DNA of 64,000 nt from Candidatus Gastranaerophilales bacterium (GTDB lineage Bacteria > Cyanobacteriota > Vampirovibrionia > Gastranaerophilales > Gastranaerophilaceae), in contig CALURU010000009.1 of the NCBI GenBank assembly GCA_944323255.1, positions 35,523 to 99,522 on the forward strand, read 5' to 3'. The notes under the pieces are model-generated. The model was not told the DNA's origin. It was given only the letters and a program-made list of their open reading frames with translations, and searched no databases. This document shows, in pieces, positions 52,733 to 60,596 of the stretch. A program made the translations under genes and the position numbers. Position 1 is the stretch's first letter. Each line of letters starts with the position of its first letter.

Positions 52733-53593
52733 CTAAACAAGTACTTTTTCGCATTTTAACTGTTGTTGGCGTGTTCTGGCAATAGCTGCAAGCTCGTTTT
52801 GAAAAGTTAATTTTACAAGACTTGATTCCAGAAAATCGCCGGTATAATTAACAGGCATGCCTCTTGAAACTTTATCTTTCTCATCCTGCGTTAATTTATA
52901 TTCAGGAAATTTTATTTTTTGTACAGGATTAATCAGATTAGACTGAACTTTTCCATATGTATCAAGTTCATCAAGTTTAATAGAATCATTAACTTTAAAA
53001 TCTCCGACCTTTGTTCTGATAAGTTTTATTAAATGTCCGTATGTTCCGAGCTTTTCTCCCAGGTCATTCGCTATTGAGCGAATATAAGTTCCCTTTGAAC
53101 ATTCTATATGTAATGTAACCTGACGGTTTGCCTCATCAAAGTCTAAGATTTCAAGGCTGGAGATATTTACCCTTCTGGGTTCAATTTTTACCTCTTTTCC
53201 CTCTCTTGCATATTGATAAAGCTTTTTACCATTAACTTTGATTGCAGAATATATTGGCGGAAGCTGTTCAATTTCGCCGGTAAAATGAATCAGGGCACTT
53301 TCAATATCTGTTTTTGTTACCATTTTGTCTGAAGTTTTTATTATCTTGCCTTCTTTATCATAAGTATCAGTAGCGCTTCCAAGCTGAATAACACCTGTAT
53401 ATGCCTTGTCATCATCAAGATATTCTATAAGCCTTGTAGCCTTTCCTATACAAACCAGCAGCAGACCTTCCGCAAACGGATCTAGTGTTCCTGTATGTCC
53501 AATTTGTTTTATTTTTGTAACACGACGCAGGCAGGAAACTACATCATGTGAAGTTATTCCCGCCGGCTTGTATACATTTAAGAAACCAAACAT
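52733..53593 (-). CDS. truB: tRNA pseudouridine-55 synthase TruB
   Basis: A 286-residue enzyme that makes pseudouridine 55 in the T loop of tRNAs. Seen: GFLNVYKPAGITSHDVV, the catalytic Asp in IGHTGTLDPFAEGLLLV, PPIYSAIKVNGKKLY, CSKGTYIRSIANDLG and a C-terminal extension with GMPVNYTG (PUA-like remnant). Length is typical. Its start lies 1 bp after the rbfA stop, so rbfA-truB form an operon, a conserved translation-related pair. The S1 gene follows 84 bp downstream on the same strand. Confidence 0.95.
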   Translation of the reverse strand: MFGFLNVYKPAGITSHDVVSCLRRVTKIKQIGHTGTLDPFAEGLLLVCIGKATRLIEYLDDDKAYTGVIQLGSATDTYDKEGKIIKTSDKMVTKTDIESALIHFTGEIEQLPPIYSAIKVNGKKLYQYAREGKEVKIEPRRVNISSLEILDFDEANRQVTLHIECSKGTYIRSIANDLGEKLGTYGHLIKLIRTKVGDFKVNDSIKLDELDTYGKVQSNLINPVQKIKFPEYKLTQDEKDKVSRGMPVNYTGDFLESSLVKLTFQNELAAIARTRQQQLKCEKVLV

Positions 53594-53594
53594 T

Positions 53595-53942
53595 TTATTT
53601 TATCTCACCTTTTGAGATTTTATTAATCAAATCCAATACCTTAGAACCTTGTTCCAATCCGTCGGAATATACAAATTTTATCTCCGGAGTAACTCTTAAT
53701 CTGATACGTTTTCCGACTTCAAACCTTACTTTGCCAGTATTTTTTTCGATTATCTCTTTGTCTTTTTCTACCTGTTCTGGTGTTCCTAAAACACTGTAAA
53801 AAACTTTTGCATATGAATTATCGTGAGAAACTTCAACGTCTACAATAGACAAAACACCTTCTATTCCTCTGACTTCTTTACGTATAATTTCAGAAATATC
53901 CCTCATTAGTTCTTTTCGAACTCTTTCGTTTCTTAAAGACAT
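53595..53942 (-). CDS. rbfA: ribosome-binding factor A
   Basis: A 115-residue KH-fold protein needed for 30S maturation. Seen: RNERVRKELMRDISEII at the N-terminus, GVLSIVDVEVSHDNSYAKVF and the RLRVTPEIKFVYSDGLEQG segment near the end. Length matches RbfA. AAGGAG lies 7 nt before the ATG. It is first in the pair rbfA-truB (1-bp gap). infB and nusA, often upstream in other bacteria, are not here. Confidence 0.95.
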   Translation of the reverse strand: MSLRNERVRKELMRDISEIIRKEVRGIEGVLSIVDVEVSHDNSYAKVFYSVLGTPEQVEKDKEIIEKNTGKVRFEVGKRIRLRVTPEIKFVYSDGLEQGSKVLDLINKISKGEIK

Positions 53943-54056
53943 TGTTTTCTCCTTTTAACTAGTGTTGAATTTATTATACCATAAATTTATGAATGATGCA
54001 GTTGTTCCGGTTGCAGGAAAGAAGTAAATTTAGGCAAAACCAGTGTTTGAAGTTAA

Positions 54057-54092
54057 CAAAAAAGACAGTATCTCATAACTACTGTCTTTTTT
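54057..54092. terminator. intrinsic terminator, bidirectional
   Basis: Perfect inverted repeat AAAAAAGACAGTA/TACTGTCTTTTTT with a 9-nt loop. It lies downstream of the two tiny reverse-strand genes at 54135-54559 and upstream of rbfA, ending the sigma-28 transcript. The T-run on either strand suits termination in both directions. Confidence 0.9.
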
Positions 54093-54134
54093 GTAAGTCT
54101 TTAATCCGTTGGAACAATGAGTTTATTTTGCAAA

Positions 54135-54386
54135 TTAACCGGTATAATAACTCATAAGATTTGCCAGACGGTGCTGCTTTTCTACAGCTTTTTCAATGTT
54201 TTGCTTGATTTCATCAAGTTCTTTTAATAAAGTATTCAGGTCTTTACGTTGTCTACTCTCTAGGCAGCCCTCCTTATTATCTGAACCGGAAGCTCCGGAT
54301 TTAGTCTGTTCGTCAACTTCGTCCAACTCAACTTCTATCCAGTCGGGCGAAAAACATTTGTTATTGTATTCTTTTTTTATACTCAT
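54135..54386 (-). CDS. 83-residue protein with coiled-coil tail, second gene of a sigma-28 unit
   Basis: Reads MSIKKEYNNKCFSPDWIEVE, then an acidic linker (ELDEVDEQTKSGASGSDNKE) and a charged helix (LNTLLKELDEIKQNIEKAVE) ending HRLANLMSYYTG. I recognise no family. The start ATG at 54386 overlaps the stop of the 57-residue gene (TAATG), and AAGGAGT lies 6 nt upstream, so translation is coupled. The transcript starts from an exact FliA promoter and stops at the hairpin at 54057. The size, acidity and C-terminal helix resemble small flagellar export chaperones or regulators, which is a hypothesis. Confidence 0.75.
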   Translation of the reverse strand: MSIKKEYNNKCFSPDWIEVELDEVDEQTKSGASGSDNKEGCLESRQRKDLNTLLKELDEIKQNIEKAVEKQHRLANLMSYYTG

Positions 54387-54559
54387 TAATACTCCTTAAT
54401 TTTTGTAGTTTTAAGAATACCGTTTTTAATAATTTGCATAAGACTTGAAATTACGTCTCTGCATTCAATATAGTCCTTTCTTACTTCCTGAAATTCTTTT
54501 GAGTTGAAATCGAATGATGTCATCTCGGAATATTCTATTAGTGCTTCATGTTCGTCCAT
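54386..54559 (-). CDS. 57-residue protein, first gene of a sigma-28 unit
   Basis: A tiny gene found by reading the DNA: MDEHEALIEYSEMTSFDFNS at the N-terminus, then KEFQEVRKDYIECRDVISSL and MQIIKNGILKTTKIKEY. Mostly helical, one Cys. The ATG at 54559 has GAGG 7-8 nt upstream and an exact FliA promoter about 112-138 nt upstream. Its stop codon overlaps the start of the 83-residue gene. No family is recognised; its shape recalls FliT/FlgN-type helical chaperones but is shorter. Confidence 0.7.
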   Translation of the reverse strand: MDEHEALIEYSEMTSFDFNSKEFQEVRKDYIECRDVISSLMQIIKNGILKTTKIKEY

Positions 54560-54670
54560 CACTATACCTCTTAATCAACAGCGGGGTATATAACTCACTG
54601 CCGGTAAATTACCAACCCCTTTTTATACACGACGTATGCTTTTTTATTTTTCTTTTTGCTTACAGATATG

Positions 54671-54697
54671 TTATCGGCATTTTTTTGAAAAACTTTA
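54671..54697 (-). promoter_or_regulatory. sigma-28 (FliA) promoter, exact consensus
   Basis: On the reverse strand TAAAGTTT (54697-54690), 11-nt spacer, GCCGATAA (54678-54671). It drives the 57- and 83-residue genes with a leader of about 105 nt. The promoter including its spacer is identical to the one at 41743-41769. Confidence 0.85.
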
Positions 54698-54727
54698 GGG
54701 TTTTTGAGTAATTATTTACAAATTGTT

Positions 54728-54772
54728 ACATTGCAAGACTAAAGTCCGCTTAATAAGCGGACTTTACAATGT
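54728..54772 (-). terminator. hairpin terminator downstream of leuD
   Basis: Stem AAAGTCCGCTT/AAGCGGACTTT with a 3-nt loop, extended outward by ACATTG/CAATGT. It lies between the end of leuD and the sigma-28 promoter, insulating the two units. The T-tract after the stem is short on either strand, so efficiency is uncertain. Confidence 0.7.
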
Positions 54773-54809
54773 GAAACCTTTTGTTGGATAAATTTATCTA
54801 ATGTTATGT

Positions 54810-55310
54810 TTAATCCTGTTCCAAACTCAAATCGCCATGTTTTTTTATATGTTCAATTAAGCCGCCGTCCTGAAGCAGTTTAATCATAACCTCCGGCAGC
54901 GGTTCAATTGCGATAATAGTACCTTTGGTAAGATTTTTCAAAGTTCCGGTTTTGATATCCAGATCAAGTTCATCTCCTGCATCAATTCCGTCCGTATCGC
55001 ATTCAATAGCTAAAAGACCAATATTTATGGCGTTTCTATAAAAAATTCTTGCAAAAGATTTAGCAATAACAGCACCGACTCCTGCAATTTTAATTATTTG
55101 CGGAGCGTGTTCTCTTGAAGATCCAAGTCCGAAGTTGTGACCTGCTACAACAAAGTCGCCTTTTTTCATATTTTTTGCAAAATTTTCGTCCGCATCTTCC
55201 AACACGTGTTTGGAAAATTCCTGTAAGTCAGAGCGAAGATGAAACAATCTTCCCGGTGCAATGTGGTCTGTAGAAATATTATCTCCGAATTTAAAAGCCT
55301 TACCTCTCAT
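54810..55310 (-). CDS. leuD: 3-isopropylmalate dehydratase small subunit
   Basis: A 166-residue swivel-domain subunit of isopropylmalate isomerase (leucine synthesis) or the related homoaconitase-type small subunit. Seen: FGDNISTDHIAPGRL, FVVAGHNFGLGSSREHAP and IAKSFARIFYRNAINIGL. Length is typical of the short LeuD class. The large subunit gene (leuC) is not next to it; it lies 30 bp downstream of dnaN on the same strand, an unusual neighbour. The exact substrate (isopropylmalate or a related acid) depends on the missing large subunit. Confidence 0.9.
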   Translation of the reverse strand: MRGKAFKFGDNISTDHIAPGRLFHLRSDLQEFSKHVLEDADENFAKNMKKGDFVVAGHNFGLGSSREHAPQIIKIAGVGAVIAKSFARIFYRNAINIGLLAIECDTDGIDAGDELDLDIKTGTLKNLTKGTIIAIEPLPEVMIKLLQDGGLIEHIKKHGDLSLEQD

Positions 55311-55340
55311 AATTCCCTCTTATTTAATCTGTAAAAACGC

Positions 55341-56462
55341 CTAATTTCTCAATTGTACCGGCATTACCAGATACAGATAATCCTCATCTGAAACCGGTGC
55401 AAATACTGTTGCTGATAATGGTGAATTTAAGTTAATTTTAATATCTTCAGACTCGGCAATCTTTAAGAATTCCAGAATAAATTTGTAATTGAATGCAATC
55501 GCAAGCGGTTCACTCATATATTTAATATCAATTTCATCCTCGGAATTACCGGCATCCGGAGAATCACCGGAAAGTTTAAGCGTATTGTCCGCAAATTCAA
55601 ATTTTACAATACTGTTTTTTTCGTTAACCATAACCGCAACTCTTTCAAGTGCAGATATCAAATTATTTTTGTTAACAACAGCTTCCTTAGGAAAAGTTTG
55701 CGGAATAAGCTGATTATACTTAGGAAATTGACCGTGCATTAGTCTTGTAACAATTTTTGTCTTATCAATCGTAATAACGATTTTTTTCATCTCTTTGCAA
55801 ATTTTTATTGTATCGGCATCAGCAATAAGCGAGATTTTAGAAAGCTCTGACAGAACTTTTGAAGAAATAAGCATTTCAAAAGGTTTATCTTCGTCTGTAG
55901 AGTTATTTTTAACAACTTCTCTGACTCTTGCAAGTCTGTTGCCGTCAGTTGCAGCCATCTCCAGAACATTTTTATTAACTTCGCACACAACACCTGAAAG
56001 AAGGTTGTTTGTTTCGTATCCTGCTGCTGCCGAAACAACTTCTCTGATAGCTTTTGTAAACGGCCTTGTCTCAATTTCCATACAATCAGTTTCTGCAATG
56101 TTTTCTTCTACCTGCGGGAATTCGTTTGCTGAAATACCTATAATATCAAACTTAGAATTTTTGCAGGTAATTGTTGCAGAAGCTCCGTTTACTTCGAGGT
56201 TAATCAATTCATCATTAAGTCTTGATAATATTTCGCCGAGTTTTTTTGCAGGAAGCGTGAATTTGCCTTCCACTTCAACATTAGCATTAATTAAAGTTAT
56301 AATTGAAAGGTCAAAATCTGTTGCGGTTAATTTAATCTGGTTATTTCCTTCGGTTTCTATCAAAACGTTAGCCAGTACAGGCTGCAAGCCTTTTACTACA
56401 GTAGCACGTTCTACAATTCTTATACCGTTTAATAAATCATCTTTATTAGCAACAAATTTCAT
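55341..56462 (-). CDS. dnaN: DNA polymerase III sliding clamp (beta)
   Basis: A 373-residue three-domain clamp that tethers polymerase III to DNA. Seen: MKFVANKDDLLNGIRIVE, LPAKKLGEILSRL, GNRLARVREV, LMHGQFPKYNQLIP and the C-terminal YLYLVMPVQLRN. Length is typical (365-380). AAGGGG lies 8 nt before the ATG at 56462, which I prefer over the GTG two codons upstream. In cyanobacteria the origin often lies next to dnaN; here the flanking gaps are only 30-57 bp and hold no DnaA-box cluster. Confidence 0.96.
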   Translation of the reverse strand: MKFVANKDDLLNGIRIVERATVVKGLQPVLANVLIETEGNNQIKLTATDFDLSIITLINANVEVEGKFTLPAKKLGEILSRLNDELINLEVNGASATITCKNSKFDIIGISANEFPQVEENIAETDCMEIETRPFTKAIREVVSAAAGYETNNLLSGVVCEVNKNVLEMAATDGNRLARVREVVKNNSTDEDKPFEMLISSKVLSELSKISLIADADTIKICKEMKKIVITIDKTKIVTRLMHGQFPKYNQLIPQTFPKEAVVNKNNLISALERVAVMVNEKNSIVKFEFADNTLKLSGDSPDAGNSEDEIDIKYMSEPLAIAFNYKFILEFLKIAESEDIKINLNSPLSATVFAPVSDEDYLYLVMPVQLRN

Positions 56463-56519
56463 TGTAACCACCCCTTAAAAACTCTTTAACACGGTAATTT
56501 TAATACAAAACAGATAATT

Positions 56520-57152
56520 TTACAAGTTATCGGAGTATATAAATTCTTCGCTTCCATCTTCATTCAGAATAAGTGCGCACAAATGAGCGTGAGGGTACTT
56601 GCCGCAGCCAAGGTCTATGCAGATTTTATCTTCATCTATGTATGGTTTGTCAAATTCTGTATGTCCGAATATAATTTTTTGCGGAAGTTGATGTTTTGAA
56701 TAAATAAATTTGCCACGTATATAGACTAAATCTTCTTCCTGCTGTTCGTCAAGAGGGTAATCGGGATTGATTCCTGCATGTACAAACAGGTATTTATCTG
56801 TCTGGTAATAAAATTTTAAACTCTTAAAAAATTCGCCGTGAACTCTGAAAATATTTTCAAAACTCCCATAACTTCTCACTGTTGCAGGACCGCCGTAATT
56901 ATCAAAAAGATATCTGTAATAATCTTCATCCGAGTGTAAAAGTGCGTATTCGTGCGAACCTATCAGATAAATACATTTATTCGTGTTACTCTGGGCAATG
57001 ATTCTGTCGACAACTCCTCTTGAATCCGGTCCGCGATCTATATAATCGCCCATAAATACAAATACGTCGTCCGGTCTGGTATCTATTTTGGATAAAACGT
57101 TTTCAAGTTTGTGCAATTCGCCGTGAATATCTGTCAGTGCTATATATCTCAT
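56520..57152 (-). CDS. PPP-family protein phosphatase with GSHE instead of GNHE
   Basis: A 210-residue phosphatase of the PrpA/lambda-phosphatase group. Seen: LTDIHGELHKL (D8, H10), FMGDYIDRGPDSRG, IGSHEYALL, FVHAG and IFGHTEF. The third motif is GNHE in nearly all members; here Asn is replaced by Ser while the catalytic His stays. The Asn binds metal, so activity may be altered or metal preference changed. Could dephosphorylate Ser/Thr/Tyr proteins or diadenosine tetraphosphate. It stands 57 bp before dnaN on the same strand. Confidence 0.85.
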   Translation of the reverse strand: MRYIALTDIHGELHKLENVLSKIDTRPDDVFVFMGDYIDRGPDSRGVVDRIIAQSNTNKCIYLIGSHEYALLHSDEDYYRYLFDNYGGPATVRSYGSFENIFRVHGEFFKSLKFYYQTDKYLFVHAGINPDYPLDEQQEEDLVYIRGKFIYSKHQLPQKIIFGHTEFDKPYIDEDKICIDLGCGKYPHAHLCALILNEDGSEEFIYSDNL

Positions 57153-57211
57153 TTTCAGCCCTATTTAATAAAAGTGTAAATCTAATTATTTATATTTTAC
57201 TACAATATCAG

Positions 57212-57778
57212 CTAATTTTTTTTCAGATATTCAATAACTTGTCTTAAAGCATGAAATCTATGTGAAATATGATTTTTTTCGTATTCGGAATACTCTGCCA
57301 TTGTTTTATTCCCGCCTTCTACAAGAAAAATAGGATCATACCCGAATCCGTTTTTCCCTGCGGGTTTATCTGAGATTTTACCTTTACAAACTCCTTTGCA
57401 GGCAAATTCTACTTCACCTTTCGGGTTAATAAGGGTCATTGCACAGACAAATTCAGCATCCCTATTTTTAATACCCTGCATTTCTTTTAGTACACGCTCA
57501 ATTCTTTTTTGTGGCGTTTCAGCGTATCTTGCGGAATATATTCCGGGCTTTCCTCCAAGGGCTTTAATGCAGAGTCCTGAATCATCTGCAAGTGTCCAGT
57601 TTTTAGAGATTTTCCACGCCTCTATAGCTTTGATTTTTGAATTTTCTTCAAAAGTCTCACCATCCTCAACCGGATCAAATCCCGCAGGTGGAAGGATGAA
57701 TTCTACGCCGCTTCCTGCGACCATATCATTAATCTCCTGAACCTTGTGTTCGTTAGAAGTTGCCAGAACTATTTTCAA
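57212..57778 (-). CDS. rdgB: RdgB/HAM1 XTP/dITP pyrophosphatase
   Basis: A 188-residue enzyme that hydrolyses deaminated purine nucleotides (ITP, dITP, XTP) to prevent their insertion into DNA and RNA. Seen: IVLATSNEHKVQEIND, ETFEENSKIKA, the catalytic Asp in LADDSGLCIKALGGKPG and ISHRFHAL near the end. Length is normal. It follows the GT2 gene by 3 bp and is the middle of a same-strand run with the phosphatase. No regulatory signal seen. Confidence 0.95.
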   Translation of the reverse strand: MKIVLATSNEHKVQEINDMVAGSGVEFILPPAGFDPVEDGETFEENSKIKAIEAWKISKNWTLADDSGLCIKALGGKPGIYSARYAETPQKRIERVLKEMQGIKNRDAEFVCAMTLINPKGEVEFACKGVCKGKISDKPAGKNGFGYDPIFLVEGGNKTMAEYSEYEKNHISHRFHALRQVIEYLKKN

Positions 57779-57781
57779 AAC

Positions 57782-58576
57782 CTATTCTCCCTTTTTGTAA
57801 TAATAATTTAATTCTTTTTCTGTATCCAGAGTTTTTCCACCTTTTTCAAACAATTTAATTTTCAATCCCATTTTAGCAAGTCGGTATTTCAGGCTGACAA
57901 GCAAAACCTCAAGTCCGTATTTGCAAGAGCGGATAAAATTAATTGACGAAGCTTCCGCAAAATATTTTGTCGGACAGGATATTTCACCGATTTTATAACC
58001 GTTGTAAAGAATCAAAGCCAGTATTTCATTATCAAAGATAAAATCGTCGCTGCAATCTTCCAGTGGTAAGTTTTCAAGAATTTTTCTGGTAAATCCTCTG
58101 AAGCCGGTGTGGTATTCTGACAATTTTTCTCCGATGACAAGATTTTCAAATTCGGTTAAAAACCGGTTGGATATATATTTGTAAAGCGGCATGCCGCCTT
58201 TTAGTGCAGAATTACCCAGCATTCTGGAGGCTACAACCGCATCATACTCATCAAATGCCATCATAGAAGCTATTGCGGGAATAAGTTTCGGGGTGTACTG
58301 GTAGTCAGGATGAAGCATTATGACTATATCCGCTCCGGCTTTCAGGGCAGCACGATAACAAGACTTCTGATTTCCGCCGTAACCCTTGTTTTTTTCGTGA
58401 ACAATTGTTGTTATGTTTAGTTGTTTTGCAATATCTTTGGTTCTGTCCAAAGAGAAATCGTCGACAAGAATAATCTCGTCGACGAAATTTTGATAAATCT
58501 CATTATAAGTTTTTTCCAGAGTTTTTTCTGCGTTATAAGCCGGCATTATTACTACAACTTTTTTGTTGTTAATCAT
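57782..58576 (-). CDS. GT2 family glycosyltransferase (dolichol-phosphate mannosyltransferase-like)
   Basis: A 264-residue GT-A enzyme. Seen: VVVIMPAYNAEKTLEKTY, IILVDDFSLDRT (Asp motif), HEKNKGYGGNQKSC, and a DPDYQ-like metal site MLHPDYQYTP, then HTGFRGFTRKIL. Lacks membrane segments, so it is peripheral. Such enzymes put a sugar onto undecaprenyl or dolichyl phosphate, which could feed GT-C enzymes such as the one at 34153. It precedes rdgB with a 3-bp gap; functional linkage is unclear. Confidence 0.87.
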   Translation of the reverse strand: MINNKKVVVIMPAYNAEKTLEKTYNEIYQNFVDEIILVDDFSLDRTKDIAKQLNITTIVHEKNKGYGGNQKSCYRAALKAGADIVIMLHPDYQYTPKLIPAIASMMAFDEYDAVVASRMLGNSALKGGMPLYKYISNRFLTEFENLVIGEKLSEYHTGFRGFTRKILENLPLEDCSDDFIFDNEILALILYNGYKIGEISCPTKYFAEASSINFIRSCKYGLEVLLVSLKYRLAKMGLKIKLFEKGGKTLDTEKELNYYYKKGE

Positions 58577-58680
58577 CTCTTATTTTCACTTTCCAGTCTG
58601 TAGTATTTTTACCTACAACCCTACCTATTGTCTTTTAACTTTACCCAGCTATAGTACTTGTGCCAACACTGAAACTTATA

Positions 58681-59064
58681 TTAGCTTTCTACAGCCTCAA
58701 TAGTTTCATCCTCTTCAGACTTGATTGATTGTTCAGCATCAACGTTTCTGATAGAAGATTTGTCAGAAGATAAAGCTTTGTCTTTAAATTTCTTTACCTG
58801 TCTTGACAATTTGTCTGCCAACAAATCGATGCTTGCATACATTGATTCAGCAGCTTCTTCGCAGTGAACAACACCTGTGTTCATTTTGCAGGAAACTTCT
58901 GCAACATGTTTGCCTGTTGCTGCCGGATTCTTAATTACAGAAAGGATTACGTCAATGCCGGTAATCTGATCGTAGTGGTTTGCTACTTTACCGATTTTTT
59001 CCTTTACATAAGCTTTGATAGCGTCTGTAATCTCGATGTTTTTTCCGTTTACGTGTATATGCAT
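58681..59064 (-). CDS. hpf: ribosome hibernation promoting factor, short form
   Basis: A 127-residue protein. Residues 1-100 follow the HPF/YfiA fold (MHIHVNGKNIEITDAIKAYV, HVAEVSCKMNTGVVHCEEAA, DLLADKLSRQVKKFKDK). The last 25 residues are acidic and disordered; the C-terminal ribosome-dimerising domain of long HPF is missing. Long HPF is common in cyanobacteria, so this is a short or trimmed version. It binds the decoding site of idle 70S ribosomes. AGGAGG lies 7 nt before the ATG. Divergent from efp with a 309-bp gap. Confidence 0.9.
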   Translation of the reverse strand: MHIHVNGKNIEITDAIKAYVKEKIGKVANHYDQITGIDVILSVIKNPAATGKHVAEVSCKMNTGVVHCEEAAESMYASIDLLADKLSRQVKKFKDKALSSDKSSIRNVDAEQSIKSEEDETIEAVES

Positions 59065-59373
59065 TTACACCTCCTAATGTACTACCTTTTCATTGTACAA
59101 CATTATTTGATATTTTTAAAGAGGGAGATTGGATGAATAGGATTTAAGATTTTTGTCTTTGGTTAGTGAATGGTGAATAGTGAATAGAATTAGTACAAAC
59201 AAACTCTTCAACTTTTCAACTCTTCATTTTTCAACCGATAATAGGTAGGTTGTGCATACCTGTCCAATAATAATGTCATTGAACACTCTTATTCGCAGAC
59301 TTGTTGATATCAGGAATTGTTTATGTTATCCTTGAGAAAAAGATTAATAGTATATAGAGATTAAGGAGTAAGT
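59065..59373. repeat. gap between hpf and efp with heptamer and GTAGG repeats
   Basis: No gene is supported. 59165-59235 holds TTAGTGAATGGTGAATAGTG and TTCAACTTTTCAAC runs that match a block near 63800-63870. A degenerate GTAGG element is at 59246-59261. The efp leader and AAGGAGT lie at its right end; I see no clear efp promoter. Confidence 0.75.
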
Positions 59374-59931
59374 ATGATTTCAGTAAACGATTTAAAGAAT
59401 GGCTTAACACTCGAATTAGATAACGGCTTGTGGACTGTTGTTGAATTTTTGCACGTAAAACCGGGCAAGGGTGCTGCTTTTGTTAGAACAAAACTTAAAA
59501 ATGCAGAAACCGGAAACGTTGTAGAAAGAACTTTCAGAGCCGGCGAAAAAGTTGCAAAAGCTATGCTTGACCGTAGAGAAATGCAATACTTGTATAAAGA
59601 AGGCAAAGAATATGTTATGATGGATAACGAAACCTATGAACAGCTTCAATTAACTGAAGATCAGGTAGGTGACGGCAAAAAGTATTTGAAAGAAAATATG
59701 GTTGTTCAGGTTCTTATGCATGATAAGAGAATTATTGGTGTTGATATTCCTGCACACGTTGAGCTTGAAGTCGTTGATACTCCACCTGCTGAAAAGGGTA
59801 ACACTGCTCAGGGCGGTTCTAAGCCGGCTACACTTGAAACGGGTGCTGTTGTTCAGGTTCCGTTCTTCGTACAAAACGGCGATGTAATCAGAGTTGATAC
59901 CAGAAGCAACGAATACTTAGACAGATGTTAA
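59374..59931 (+). CDS. efp: translation elongation factor P
   Basis: A 185-residue three-domain factor that rescues ribosomes stalled at polyproline. Seen: [17 protein letters not shown], the tip loop [17 protein letters not shown] with the modifiable Lys at residue 32, [16 protein letters not shown] and [17 protein letters not shown]. Length matches the family. AAGGAG lies 6 nt before the ATG. efp, accB and accC lie in order on the same strand, an arrangement shared with many bacteria. Which Lys modification is used is not visible here. Confidence 0.96.
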   Translation: MISVNDLKNGLTLELDNGLWTVVEFLHVKPGKGAAFVRTKLKNAETGNVVERTFRAGEKVAKAMLDRREMQYLYKEGKEYVMMDNETYEQLQLTEDQVGDGKKYLKENMVVQVLMHDKRIIGVDIPAHVELEVVDTPPAEKGNTAQGGSKPATLETGAVVQVPFFVQNGDVIRVDTRSNEYLDRC

Positions 59932-59934
59932 TAA

Positions 59935-60039
59935 GGTTGAAAAATTGAACGGTTGAAATGTTGAAAAGCATTTATCATGTGTACAAGTAAATTTTAATTG
60001 ACTTTTCAACTATTCAACGTATCCACTCTTCAACTATTA
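59935..60039. repeat. imperfect palindrome between efp and accB
   Basis: Left arm 59935-59970 (GGTTGAA, TTGAACGGTTGAA units) and right arm 60000-60039 (TTTTCAACTATTCAACG units) are imperfect reverse complements. It fills most of the 118-bp gap. Same class as the element in the atpD-atpC gap. Confidence 0.7.
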
Positions 60040-60049
60040 GGAGAATACA

Positions 60050-60505
60050 ATGAAATTTGAAACAGATTATATAGAAAAATTAGCGAAAATTATATCAGAT
60101 AACGGACTTACGGAAATTTCTCTTGAGGATGGAGAACAGGCAATTACTATAAGAAAAGATTTGCCTGAAGTTATTGCAGCGGCTCCTGCAGCTATTCCTG
60201 CAGCGGCTCCGGTTGCAGCGGCTCAAGCTCCTGCTTCAGCACCGACCGTCGCAAAAGAGCCGGAAGCAAAGGGTAAAGCTATAACTTCTCCTATGGTAGG
60301 GACATTCTACGCTGCACCGTCACCGGATGCTGCTCCGTTCGTTGAAGTAGGTTCTACAGTTAATGTAGGCGATGTCGTCTGCATAATTGAAGCAATGAAA
60401 TTGATGAACGAAATTAAGTCCGAACAGGCAGGAAAAGTTGTTCAAATCTGCGTTAAAAACGGAGATCCGATTGAATACGGACAAGTTTTGATGTATGTAG
60501 AATAA
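60050..60505 (+). CDS. accB: biotin carboxyl carrier protein of acetyl-CoA carboxylase
   Basis: A 151-residue BCCP. Residues 1-40 form the N-terminal interaction part ([18 protein letters not shown]), 45-75 an Ala/Pro-rich linker, and 78-151 the biotinyl domain with the biotin site EAMKLMNE (Lys117). TAGGAG lies 8 nt before the ATG. It carries the carboxyl group between AccC and AccAD for malonyl-CoA synthesis. The local bioD-bioA genes supply the cofactor. accC follows after a 91-bp palindromic gap. Confidence 0.96.
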   Translation: MKFETDYIEKLAKIISDNGLTEISLEDGEQAITIRKDLPEVIAAAPAAIPAAAPVAAAQAPASAPTVAKEPEAKGKAITSPMVGTFYAAPSPDAAPFVEVGSTVNVGDVVCIIEAMKLMNEIKSEQAGKVVQICVKNGDPIEYGQVLMYVE

Positions 60506-60507
60506 TT

Positions 60508-60571
60508 GTGAAGCGTGAAGAGTGACGGGTGAAGGGAATATCCGCTTCACTCTTCACTCCTCACCCTTCAC
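60508..60571. repeat. palindrome between accB and accC
   Basis: Left arm 60508-60534 (GTGAAGCGTGAAGAGTG units) and right arm 60544-60571 (CTTCACTCTTCAC units) can pair into a long stem. The unit differs from that of the neighbouring GTTGAA palindromes, but the layout is the same. Confidence 0.8.
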
Positions 60572-60596
60572 TCAATATAAACAGGAAAACGGGAAT

